Source: Callaeas wilsoni
Taxonomy: Eukaryota; Chordata; Aves; Passeriformes; Callaeidae
Reading direction: 5' to 3'
Assembly: GCA_013398955.1 (NCBI GenBank)
Contig: VWPU01006303.1
Location: 1 to 64,000 of the forward strand
Length of the DNA stretch: 64,000 nt
The position numbers and the translations under genes were made by a program. Below, one piece after another: positions 11,601 through 24,500 of the stretch. Within the stretch, counting starts at the first letter, position 1, and each line of letters opens with the position of its first letter. Below the pieces are notes generated by a model that saw only the letters and a list, made by a program, of their open reading frames with translations, made no database searches and had not been told where the DNA came from.

Positions 11601-14600
11601 CCAGCCCTAACCTGTGGGGATTTGGAAACTTTTGGGGCAGTGACTTTGCTCTCCTCTACCCCTCGCGCTTGTCACCAGGCAGGGGGCAGAGGCAGCCAGC
11701 TCGGGGCTGCACTGGCTCAGGCACTGCACCCCCGCTGGTGGCAGCAGACCTGGAAGCACCTGCTGCCCAAGCTTCCCTGTACCACCGCAGCTCCCGGGCT
11801 TGCTCTCGAGAAGCTGGGAGGTGTGGGAGCATTAGAAGGCTTCTCCTTCCAGTTTCAACGGTGAGGAATGTGCATTCGAAACAGAGATAGGGCTGGTTTC
11901 ACTTCTCCTGCACACCTAATCCAACCATGAGTCTCTCTGAGATAAAGTGGCATCTAGGGGTAGGAAAACCCCACAATTTGCCTAAATTTTGCACCCACAA
12001 AATGCCACTGGCAGATCAAAGTGTGGATGTATGATTCAGGCACAAGTCTGGGATGTGTGAGCCACTGCCCAAACTCCAGGCGTGCAACAAAGGCTGAGCC
12101 ACGCAACACCAAGGGTTTCCTTGGAGACTGACGCAGAAGGGGCTTCTCCTCCACAAGCACTTTCTCCCTGCCTTACCAGGCAAAGAAACACCCTAAATCC
12201 CATCCCTACCAGGAGAGCCAGCGCGGCTCCACTTCACCACCGGAGGAAGGGGCAGCGCTGAGAGCCTGGAGGGGGTTTTCCCTCACCTCCGAGTAGTTTT
12301 CCTGTTGCGCAACTCAACTCGTGCTTCTAAAAATGTTTGCTGGAGCAACAGTCTCTAAGGCGATTTCCATAACAATGAGTGCAGGAGAACGATCCATGCT
12401 GCTGGAGTGATCTGCTCACTCACACGCTTGCTGAGGACCGGGCACACCGCAATTCCAGCGGTGAGATGTTCGTGCGAATGAGAGAAAAAGAGTATTCGGC
12501 CGAATTGCTCTCAGCAGCTGCTGCAAAGCTCCGCAGAGGCTCTGCTGTCCATTGCCCGGCCGAGGGGCACGGGCAGGGCTCTGTGCTTTGCCCCGGGGCA
12601 TTGCCAGACCGCTGGAGTCTGCAGGCACGAGAACACCCACAGCAAAGGTACAAACCCACAGAAAATGCTTCCACACCTTTGCCACTGGTGTGTCACCACT
12701 GCCCAGCAAACGCACACCAGTGCAGGCACCCGCCGAGGGGCAGGACCAGGCAGCAGCAGCGGCGCTCTGGCATCCGCCAAAGCTCCTGCTGCATCAGGGG
12801 CCTCAGTCCTTAAAAGGCCGTGAGTTACACAAAGCCCCCGCCTGTTTCTCTTTTATCTCACAATTCTGGGTGCTCAGCCTCAGTCAAAACCAACCAGGTT
12901 TGCGCTTTCCCCACATCTTTTCCAGTTGACTCAGTAAAATCAACACTCAGCCACTGCCTCCAGTTTGAATCGCTCACATCCTGCCATTACAGCTTTGTTT
13001 AAATCCGTGCAGAGCTCAACCTGTTGTCAGACAGACACTAATTTGTGTGTTTCTAATTATTTGTTTCCATCTTAAAACCTGTTTTTCAGCAGATTGCAGC
13101 TTTATTTTAATACATGCTTGGCTAGAGCTTGATACACTGGTTGCCAGTAATCTAGACAAAAATGGGATTGCATTGCACAGGGGGAGCAGGGGGAGAAAAG
13201 AGACTGAGTTAAACTGAATTAAGAGCCTGTTCCTAAAAAATGAATTAAGCAAAATTGTGAAACAAGCAGCAGTGTTGCATTGCAGAAGATTGTTTCTATA
13301 TTCCTGTTTCTACCTCTCCAAATAAGATGAACCTCTGCATTCGCAAAAGGGCATTTGAAACATCTCCTTACACAAACGCTTTGACCATGTTTTTTTATGT
13401 GATTAAAGCTCTAAAACTTAGGGTTAATCCTTTTTATACTCACATGGTTGGTGTTAAAAATTAGCTCATCAGTGGGTGACCAAACCAGGATCAATCTCCA
13501 ACTGCTTTCCCAGGATGTGAATGCAGACAGTCAGGCACTGTCCTCAGCCCCTTCATTCAAGCAACACCAACAGCCTTTTCCTCTTCCAGGAGCAGGCTGG
13601 GCCCTTTGTTTTTTGGTCATTTTTACACAAGTCGTCAGAGGGGCAGAAGTAGCCGAGGTGCTGCTCTGAGGCAGCTGACACTGCTGTGACACGCTAGGCA
13701 GCACAACCAGTGCTCTGGGACCTGTCTTGCTTCATTCTCTCTCTTTCTCCTGTGCTGAGGATTTTGGGGTCTCTGATCTGAAATGCAGTTAAGGAGACTG
13801 AGGCAATTAAACAAAAAGAAAACCATATGTTATTTGCTGGCAAATATTGACTTTTCAATGGAGGTCATGTTCTGCGCAGCCCTGACTGAAGCTGCTTGCA
13901 ACAGTCTCATCTTTGGCTTCTCCTCTCCAGCTCCCTACCTTTCCCTGGGTGTGGGAAAATGCAGCAGGAGCATGCCACAGACAAGAAAGCTTCAGTCCCC
14001 CAGCCCAGGGGTTGTGAGTTGCCCACCTGGACAGGCAGGAGCCACGTGAGGAGTGGCAGTGTGCATCCAGCAGCACGTTGTCTCCTCGGCAGAGCCTGAC
14101 TTCTGGTTGTCTCCACAGTCAGCCACAGAGGGAGAACGAAATCCTTGTGCAGCTCTTCCCAGCAGTGCACACACTCCAAAGACATTGACTCCTCTGCGGG
14201 CTTTTTGTCAGCAGACAAAGGGGCTCAAAAAGCTGATGCAACCATTGGGGTGTGAGGATGTACTTCCCAGGAGGAACTAACTGCTAGAGGGAATTGGTTT
14301 TCTGTTGTCAACAAAGTGGCCTGGGACTTTGGAGGAGACACGCAGGTTGAGGGCACAGCCCAGAGCACCTGGTCCATCTTGCTCCTGGTGTGCAGAGACC
14401 CAGCTGGGAGGCTGACAGTGTGCAGCATCTCCAGATGAACACCAGTGACCTCCTCCCTCTGCATTCTGTGGGATACACGGCCCAAACCGGTCATTCCATC
14501 AGTGCCAAGCAGCATGGAGGTCACCTGGGAAAAGGCCTTTGCCAGGCCAAATTTGAGGGGGTGGCCTCCTGGTTTGGTCCTTGCAGAGGAGCATCTCATC

Positions 14601-15203
14601 CAGACATACCTGCCTGCACCCATAAACTGAGCCAGTGGGGATGGAGAGGGTCCGTCACCTCCTTGTAGCCCTTCTCTATTTCCACCCAAAGACATTTTTG
14701 GTGAGCTTCTACTCCTTTTTTTATGCTATAAAGGAAAGAAAAGAGGAAGATACGCCCTTGATGTTAAGGAAATCTAACAGAGCGTGCAGCAATCCAACTG
14801 CTCAGACACATATGCCTCCTTCCTTCTGCTCCGTACCAGCGAGGCTGTGCCATATTTAGATCTGGCTCCATCTCTCACAAACTTGACCAACTGTTCCTCC
14901 ACAGTGTCATCTCTGCTTGTTTACCCCCAAACTGTTCACTGAAATCTTCAGTTCGATGAGGGGAAAATAATAATAATTTTTTTTAAAAAAAAAGGTTTTA
15001 TTTTTAATGACAGGAAAAGGACTAAATGCCAAGAAAGGCAGATCGTAACAGTGGCGAGTAAAGAGGTCAAAAGATCCCTCGGTGAGTCATCATCTCCACC
15101 AGGGACCTCCCGTGTGAGGAGGCAGACGCGTTTCCTAGAAGTTGCTGTGCTGTGGCGGGGCCAGCCCTGCACTGGCTGCCAGGGCAGCGGCCGGCCGGCC
15201 GAG
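8647..15203. other. Long intergenic stretch, no gene seen
   Basis: AT-rich islands lie at about 9350-9560 (ending in a short TC microsatellite near 9552-9564), 10010-10220 and 13000-13450. A moderately CpG-enriched stretch lies at about 12190-12800 but is weaker than the block at 2 kb. A/T homopolymers and (TAA)n sit at 14965-15006. No convincing exon was found on either strand. Confidence 0.5.
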
Positions 15204-15586
15204 TCATTGGCCCTGGGATGCTCCCACCAGAGTGTGCTCCCACAGGAGCGGCCCTGGGACGCTCCCACCGGTGTGTGCTCCTGCAGGAGCGGCAGGTTCA
15301 GTGACCACACATCCACAGGAGCGGCCCTGGGACGCTCCCACCGGTGTGTGCTCCTGCAGGAGCGGCAGGTTCAGTGACCACGCATCCACAGGAGCAGCCC
15401 TGGGATGCTCCCACCAGAGTGTGCTCCCACAGGAGCGGCCCTGGGATGCTCCCACCAGAGTGTGCTCCCGCAGGAGCGGCCCTGGGATGCTCCCACAAGT
15501 GTGTGCTCCCACAGGAGCGGCCCTGGGATGCTCCCACAAGTGTGTGCTCCCACAGGAGCGGCAGGTTCAGTGACCGCACATAAAGG
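15204..15586. repeat. Composite GC-rich minisatellite with 41-bp and 32-bp units
   Basis: Unit starts (GGAGCGGC or a variant) lie at 15245, 15286, 15318, 15359, 15391, 15432, 15473, 15514 and 15555, after a degenerate first unit at 15204. Spacing alternates between 41 (A) and 32 (B) bases in the order A' A B A B A A A A B. A units carry CCCTGGGATGCTCCCAC; B units carry GGCAGGTTCAGTGACC. Each A unit contains a TGGGA-TGC-TCCCA hairpin. Stop codons are rare in the unit, so several frames stay open on both strands and create false cysteine-rich ORFs. Confidence 0.95.
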
Positions 15587-18500
15587 CAGGCACAAAGCTG
15601 TGGCCACGCTGGGGTTGCCTGGGTGTAACTCCTCCAAGGAGCTGCCCCATGCAGAGCACTGGGCATCTGCAAAGCAAAGGGGTAACAGCCTCCCTGAGGG
15701 AAAGGCTGAAAGTACAGCTTTGTTACAAGTAGGAAACATGGGAAAGAGCAGAGAGCATTTCCCTACCTTCCTCATTGTGCCAAACCATGGCAAGTGCAGC
15801 CCAGGGTTTGGGCCTCAGCATCGGGACAGGAGTCAGGCAGAGTTGGTCTTGCTCTACACTTTCAGCCGTGGTTGTGTCACACATGAGGCAGAGGTGAGCC
15901 CTTGTCCTCCCACACACAGTGAGGAGCCTTGGAGGCTTCTCACTGAACATCCACAACTCTTCCTGGCTTGCCTTTGATGTCAAGAGACTGCTGTCTACTG
16001 GAGGGCCTGGTGACAGCCTGTCCTGCAGCCTTGTAGGATGCTGCAGCTTAGCACCCCCCACACCAGCCACGGGCCTTGTATATAAAACTTTCTCACACTC
16101 GAGGCAGATCTTACGGAGTTAAGAGCATTTTCTTGGCTTGCTGTGCTGGTGAAAGAGCGACTTACAGCACAGCAGATGGATAAAATTCTAATTTGGGTTT
16201 CACATGATTTATATAAATAGGCTTAGACGAGGTTGCGCAGAGATGGTGCAGTCATCTGCCAGCCTTGCTCTGTTTACCTCGAGACCCTCTCCTCCCCCCG
16301 TTAATGAGCACCCCAGCGGTGTCTCGTGCGCTGGCAGTAACGAGTCACCTCAGCTGTGTCACCTCCTGCCAACGCCACAGCTCCGGGCTGCGCTCCCAGG
16401 GAGGCAAAGCAGCCTCCTGCCACCCCACCTGGCCAGGCTCAGCTTTTATGCTCATCCCTCAAACCCGGAGACAAATTGTCAAGGAGCACACCAGAGTCAC
16501 AGCTCCCATGGTTGGCTCAGGAGACTGGGGGAGGGTATGGACCATGCTGCTTCCTACCCAGGTGAGTGGGAACGAGAACAGGGCTCCCCCAGTCCCCACT
16601 CACTCACAGGACACCAAGTTCTGTTGGGGCCTCTCCCCAAGGGTGGGTGGCTCAGAGTGAAGGGACACCAGTGGCCCCACTGCCACCCTCATGAAAATGA
16701 CACAGCAGCTCCCCCTGCTCCCCACTAGTGCGTCACAAAGGAGCCTTCACCACATCCTGATGAAAGTCATCAAGCACACCTTTGCTGGGTTTAGTTAGAA
16801 ACCCCTGCCTCATCTCCACTACTCCTCTATCCCTCAAAGGGTGACATGAGCTGGTGCTGTGCCTAAGAAGGGGCTTGTGACAAACAGATGAAGGTCTGGC
16901 TCTGGCATGCATCTGCTGAACCCATCACACATGTATTGTCTCCTAGAAATCAAATGTGACATGATCCCAGCAGAAAAAAAACCTAGAAAACTAAGCTGCT
17001 GGTTTCTTTATGTGATCACCAGAAGCTGGAACGTGACAGCTGCATCCTTCCAGTGTCAGATACAGCTCAGGGGTCACTCATGCCTGGTGCAGAGGACAGG
17101 GGCAGGGCTCTGCTTTTAGCACACATTGACCCCCCAGATATCCCAAGGCTGGAGATGCAGGGGCAAACAAAACGAAGTCTGGGCTAGAACGGGAAGTGAG
17201 ACACAAGTTTCTTCAGTTTGAAGGCCAAAATCCAGACTGCCAAAGAGAATGACACTGTTTCTCTGTTGTCTCTGTGGGCCCAAAGCACCCCAATCCAACA
17301 CTTTATCATGTAAACCTCTGCCTTTGAGTGCCTTTGGCTCTGGCAAAATGATCATTATCACAAAGCAGATGCAGAGTTTGAGGAAGAAAATGATGGAAAC
17401 CTCATTAAACTAGCCCAGAGTTTGTCTGCCTGCACCCTCATTTTTACAACTCGATTTTCTACAGAAACGAGGTTCTCACAGCCACACCACCCCTGCACCT
17501 CCTCTCCAACTCTCCTTTTTGGACACTTTCAGCCACACGCTACGGGGGCTCCCAGTTATTATGGGAATGTAAGTTTTGTGAAGTTTGGTGGCTGATGAGA
17601 AGGTGATGGTGTGTGTTTAGCTTTTACTGGCCAGTGAAAGCTCATGCACGTCCTTTACTCCACAACATAAACCCATCGGAAACCAGGCTTTGCTGGTTTC
17701 CGCTGCTCGTGGAACAAGTTGTATTATTTGTATAATTGTATCCTAGGAGCCCTAGTTTCTGTCCTGCACAGTCCCTGGCATGAGCAGTATTTTCCACGGT
17801 CAGCCTAGAAGGAGGGAGCAGACTTTAACCCCCTCAGTGCAAAGAGCAGATTCCCACAACAGGTTATTTCCATGCAACTCTCCCTATGAGAAAAAAAGCC
17901 CTCCTAGGATCAAGGCACATGAAGAGAAATCTCAATGCCAGCAAGGGGCTGCCTCTAGGAGAGGTGCAGGTGGCTTGGGAGCAGTCAGGGACCCTCCTGG
18001 GGGGCTGCTTGAGCCTTCACAGCTCCTGCAGCCAGTACCATGCTCAAACCCCACCTTCAGCCTGGCCATTGCCAAAACTTTCTGATTCAGCCTCTCTTCC
18101 CAGCCATGAATCATAAACCAGCTCTTCACCAGCTGGGATAAGGCACAGGTCACCAAACGAAGAAAGAAAAAGAGATTTCTCACGGGCCAAAGCAGATAAG
18201 CCCCTATGATTTGACATAGCTTCCCTGCTTGTGCATCTGTTCCGGAGGAGAAAAGTGATGTTACGCTGGCAGTTGGAAATACCTCTGCCCAAAGAGATGC
18301 AAGCAGAGCCAGGTCCCTGCTCTGAGCCACTGTGGAAGGTAACAGGAGCTTCATCAGGCACCTCTGGCTTGAGATGAGCAGGCCAAAGTTTGCAGAAGTG
18401 ACAAATGGCTTGGAACTTCTTGGGATCTGAGTCTGGTACATGCTGAAGAATCCCAGGTCCAGAAGGAGAGACCTTCGGGGAGATCACAGCCATCCCAGAG

Positions 18501-21500
18501 CACAGCCCCCCTAGTTCTTGCTGGCTGAGTTTATCACTGAGGTCCTCCTTAGCCAGCCTGAGCCACATCAACACTCCCACCCCTCCTTGTTCCTGTTGTC
18601 CGAGATCTACCCCTAATTATGGACAGCAGAGAGAAGAAAGGCAGCACAGAAGGGGTAGAGATTCAGGTCAAAAAGTGGTGGGATGCTGGGACACCAGTAA
18701 TTCCTAAGAGAGCTGCAAATGTCCTGCAGATGAGGGCTAGGAGAGATGCAAGGTGCAGGAGCAGGTGGTCCATGGATCCCCCCACCACCAGCACCTCCAA
18801 GGGCTCAGAGCCAACTGGGCTCTCTGTAGTGTGGGTTGTGGCATGCGTGGGCCTAAAAAGCTGGACTATGAGACTTCTGTTGAGCTTGGAGGGTCAGTTT
18901 GTGCTGCCCTGGGAAAGAAGAGCAAGTGGCAGGTTCAGGGCACTGCCAGAAGTTGGGCAGAGTGTTCCTGCATTTCCCAGTGCCCACAACAGTGGCAGAT
19001 GAGAAACACGTCAGGCGGAAAATATTTGGGGTTTTCTTCTAATAGTTGCTGCCTCTGTGCTGAGGACACGCAAAAAAAGGGTTGGATCTTCTGTCAAAAC
19101 CATTTCCCACTACTGCAGTGTTTTTAAGCAAAGCCCAGAGCATTCCAGAAGAGACTGGGGAAGACACCCATAAACCAGAGAAAATAACTTAGGGTTTAAA
19201 AGGTTTCAGAACTGGATGATTTAATTGTTTCTGGATTTCATTTCAGCCTTCATTTTTCTAAAGTTTTTAAAAAGCACCTACTTAGTAGTAACAGTGAGGC
19301 TATTTCCTTGGAAAAGTGTGAGTAGTTTGTAGAGGCAATGCTTGAAAAATAATAAAAAATAATAAAATTTTGCTAACTCCCTAGAGCAAAGAACAACAAT
19401 CACATTTGTCTAGGAATATACTTACACCAGCAGGATTTCACTAGCAGGTAAACCAGCAGTCGGTATGGACTCAGTCTCTGAGGCTTTCCCAGTGTCTTAG
19501 CAATTAAGTGACATTATTTCAGTCCCAAGCAGTAGAATTTCTTACATCTTCCAACAAATACCCCGTGATCAAGCTGGAAGCTTTGACGAACAGGACAGCT
19601 GATTCCTGCCACAGATCACAAGCCACTGCTTCCCCCTGTGAGTCAACGCTAAGCATAGATTTCAGCGTGAACCATTAAGCACAAATCCAGCCTTGAACCA
19701 TGCCAGCAGAAAAGCTTGGATGAAGCATCTACTGAAGCCTCTTCCTTGAGCGAGGGACTTTCCTGAGCTGGGTGCTCAGGGTCATTGCCTCTCCCTTGGG
19801 ACACAAGGGCATCTAAGCCTGGGTTATTTCAGTCTCATGTGAAGTCACCACCACTTCAGCGCCACTGGTCCCCATTCACAACTCCCCGTTCATTCACTCC
19901 AGAGCATTCCCATGGCCAGATGTTTATCACTCTTGTGTCACTCTCCAACTATTTTGCAGGGGTGGTAGGAGTGGCTTTTGGAAGACATTTGAGTACACAC
20001 ACAAATACAGGCTTGGGCTGCTGTGTGTTTGGACAAATAAATAAGTGCAACTAATCAGTAGAAATATTTTTATGTTAGCTGTGACCAGGAAGAGAGTATT
20101 CCAGTCCTGCCAGATAAAAAATCCCCGTGGGGGTTTCTAAGTGCGCCCAAAACCAGCTGGACTAAGACCTTGCTTGTTCACCCCATGGATTTGTGTGGGC
20201 GAGAAATTAAAAAAATATAGGAAGCTTTTAAAAAATGAAACTAAGCAAACAAAATGACCCCTCTGCCCCTCACCTTCAGACAGTCTGAACTGCTGGAAGT
20301 ACAACATGGCTGCGTGTATTGGGCAACACAGCCCTGAGCCGGGTGTCTCCAGCCCTGAGCAGGACATGAAGCACTGATGAAGGTGGTTCATCCTGAAGCT
20401 CCCAGCACGCAGAACCAGCGGCTTCTGTCCAAAACAACCACTCATATACATGTATTCAAAAACACCTGGGTTTTTACTCCATTTATAACATACCTTGGAA
20501 GGTCAGCCTATCTGGGAGTGCTTTCCCTGGCCTCACAGCACGGCAGCAGCAGGCAAGCAGCAGTTCTAGTACAACACCAGTAGTAATGTTCTACCCCAGA
20601 TAAAGCTGTCCCAGACCCACTTGCCTTGATGTCCAAAGCAGATGCTGGCAGTACCTGGTGTTCCTGCTGGTTACAGGCAGTGATGAACTGCTTCCCTATC
20701 AGGAGGTGCTTTTGAGAAGGCAAATGACAAATCAGCAGCTGCTGCCTGGTGATGGCTCAAACGGAGCAAGGTGGGCTTGTTTTGGAGTCAGGACCTGTAC
20801 GGGAGAGGCAAAGCACAGCTGGAGCATCCACGGCCACCCTAAGTACTTTGAGATCATTGCAGCACCCAGGAAGCCAGATCCCACCCCTGGGCAGGGCAGC
20901 CCATCCTGCTGAGGTCAGTAGGGCAGATGTGCTCAACACCTGGCAGCAGATCCTAGCCCTGATCCCTGTGAAACCAGCAGCTAAAGCTCCCATTTAACTT
21001 CAATGGGGACAGGATTTGGCCTGGATCTAAACTAAACCCATGACCATCAATGGCTTTGCTTGGGGTTTAAAGGATTAAAGGGAATTTGCCCCACAGTCCC
21101 TCAGGGAGCCCCAGCTCCCTGGGCAGAGCTCAGCACCCACATCCCACCGCCGCTCCACCACAGCCAACGAGAGCAAACCAACCCAAGGGCCCTGGGTATT
21201 AAACAAACAAACAGCAAAAAGAGAAAGAAAAAGAAAAAAAGAAGAGCATTTATTTCCCCCGCAGCTGTGCTCTCCCGGACAGAGGATTTCTGTGGCAGGA
21301 CAATGACGCTTTATGCAGCGAGGTTAAGTTTCAGTTACTTGAAACTATCAGCTCTTGTGTTCGAATCATCTTATTACCTCCACAATCAAACAAGGCTTCC
21401 CCATGGGCAAGGATTCGGTCATGCTGTTTAAACTGGACACAAAGGTCAGCCAGGGCTGGATTTAAAGTGATCTAATGGGAGCTGCCCAAGGCTGCTTTGG

Positions 21501-24500
21501 GAAGGGGGATACAGCCGGTGTGTTATTCATCCTGTTGGGAGCAGCAGGTCCCATGTGCTGAGGACCATTTGTAAGAAAGAGGAGCCCAAAATCAAGCTCT
21601 AGAGTTGGGGTTTTGGTTCCCGAACGTTCCCTCTGATAGCAATTTACAACCATCTAGCATCAGTCTTGCTCCTCACCAAAATACTTAAGGTATCTTCAGA
21701 CCCAGTGTGACATCTCCAGTAGAATTTCACTTTATCTTCCTTCAAGCAAACCTTCAACCCAGTCTTCTGGCTGTTGCCTCTCCCACCAGCAGCTTGGGGA
21801 GGGCAGCACATCTACTTATCTATCCAAATGTTCTTCATGATCCAAGTGGAAAGAAACAGCCCTAGATCCCATCAGTTGCAGTTAGGCTCAGCTTGGGAAG
21901 TTACTCAACATTTGGGCACATCCCACAGTCAGCAGCACACAACATGTGATGAAGCCAGTGTGCATTTCAGGGCTGCAAAGCTAAAGAGAACAGATGCTAA
22001 AGCCTGAGAGGTGCTTCTGAGCTGAGACTGCAGGGAGGCAGTTGGAGCGCAGGGAAGCACATGCTGAATGTCACCTGGGGAGGCCATGGCTCACGGAGCA
22101 ATTGCATTCATCCCCTACAGAGGACGGGGATTTACAGACCAACCTGGTGCCATGCAAAGGCAGGGGAAACACCTCTCACACTGCCCAGCTGTGGAAGGCA
22201 ACGTGCAGGAACAGGAGGAAAACAACTTGCCTGCATCCCTTTTGCTCATACCAGAACTGCTGCTCCTCCAGCCAAAACCCGGATCCCCATCAGCCCCTGT
22301 ACCACTGCAGCTTGGCATGGAGCAGGCAGCAAGCCTGGGAGCTGTGCTTGGAGCTGCTCCAGCTCTGCACAAGTCTCCGAGAGAAAAATGTGGCTTCCAT
22401 GTTCTGATCCACCCCCTTGCCCAGAGGTGAGATACCTCACTGAGGAGCTGTAGAATGAAGATGTGGTGTGAGATCTCCCCTGCAATCAGCTTGCTACCCT
22501 GCAGTCTTGACTACCAAAGGAAAAGATGTTGCATTACTAGACCCCAGTGCACAGCCCCAGCTCCCAGGAATTCATGCCCTGGGAAGGGAAGGTGGGGCAG
22601 CAACACAGAATTCCCCAGGGATGCACATAAGCAGGGAGCTGCTTAGAGCTGTTTTCTGGGCTGTGTGTAGCAATGCACTAAGGAAGCTTCCAAGCACACA
22701 AGGCCTTTCAAACCTAAAGCCTTTTTCTCCCATCCAGCTTCCTTCCCAATTCCTTGGGATCTCAGTCCAGGGGAAGGAGGAAGCACAAACGCAGAGGTGT
22801 TAAGCAGAACCTTTCAGAAAGCAGCATGAACCATTCCCCAAAGCAGGACCAGCTCTGCGTCCCGGATCCACACACCTCTTCCTCTCTCTCCCTTAGGCCC
22901 TGTCCTTACAGGCACCACCTGAGCTTGCTGGCTGGCTCCTCACGTGAGGTGACATTCTGGCCTTGCCAGGCAAGCCCCAAACACTCTGCAACATGGAGCA
23001 GAAGCTCAGCTGGGCTTTCCGCACGAGCCAGCTCTGCCTGACCCTCAGGGGCACCAGCCAAGAGCCAGAGTCACTGATCAGGTGCTCAGAGGATGGTCTA
23101 GACATGATCACCATTTCATACACCCATTTCAAACCTTCCATCTTCAAGTAGCTCCTAAGTAGCTTGATTTAATGATCCCATATGTTTCCACCCAAGCTCC
23201 AGGCTATGGGGAAATTTGCACAGGTGTGGCAGTGTTTCATTACACAGCAAGACGGAACAGCTCCTGGCCCTGTGCACCGGAGCTTCCCAGAGATTCCAGA
23301 GTGCTCTGGATGCTCCCTCTGCATCACCCCCTGCTCGAGATGCTCCACGTGCAGCCAGCGTGAGCCTGGGCACCTCTGAACTCACCAGCACTGGGAGAGG
23401 GGCTGGCACAGACCAGAGTGCTGAGGCTGGGCATGGAGTCCACCTCCCCTCACTGCTTTGTCTGGCACTGGCCATCACATGGTGACCCAGGGCATGAAAA
23501 GGCACAGGGTAAGTGAACTAAATGCCATAATAATTTAATATAATTAACCACAGGATTGAAATGGGCCCATTACCAAGGAGATAGGCTGCTAGAAATCTTC
23601 CCTGCTCTTATTTGAGCACAAACCCAAACACAGGAAAGACTTTGCCATATCTTCCCAATGGAGGAGTGGAGAGGAGTAGGTCCTGCTTTTTGTTTTGCTT
23701 TTGTCTAATTAATATTATTTTCAGAGATTATTGATCCTGACTTCGAAGAGAAGCCACATCTCATCTCGGGCTCTGGGACTGGAGGATGCCAGCATGACCC
23801 CACATTTCTGGACAGGTGCTCACACTGGTTTGGATCAAAGCAAGGGGGGCATCTGCCTTCTACATCCCCGTCAACCACTTCCCAGGGCTGTGGCCAGCAC
23901 CCTTCCAATGGGGATAGTGAAATTAATTCATTAATTGCTTCCATTCTTTGGTGTTTCATGTGGGGCAGCTTACAAGGACCATCCACTCTGTATTTCTACA
24001 CCCTTCCAATGCAAAACAGACAATTTTTAAGCATTTTTGGTACTCCAGTGGAGACCTTTTTAATGAACCTGCTTCTCACTCTTGCAAAAGCAAAAAGGGT
24101 CCTCCCTGGACAATACACAGTGGATGGGCTCTGGCCACATGCAGCCCTTGCAGCAGGGCTGGAGTGTTTCTGCAATGCTCTTCTGAGGCGATGGTGGGAT
24201 GCAGGGATATGTCACAGCATGCTGAGGCTTGGGCCTTTTCACCAGCAATCAATTCAGCCCATGCAAGTTGTGCTGCATTAGGAGATGCACCCCTTGTGCT
24301 TCAGGTGCAGCTGGAGAACATCACTATGACTGTAAACAGGGAAATCCTCACTGCACAGGACTATGGGGTTCAGTAACTGGGTTCATAGCCAAATAGCCAG
24401 TTCCCTCCTTTCACCTCCTCCAGGGCCATCCACACCCACCACTGTGACCCACAAGCCAAAACACACCTTGAGGCTCTTGGGCCTTTGAGCAGAGCCACCA

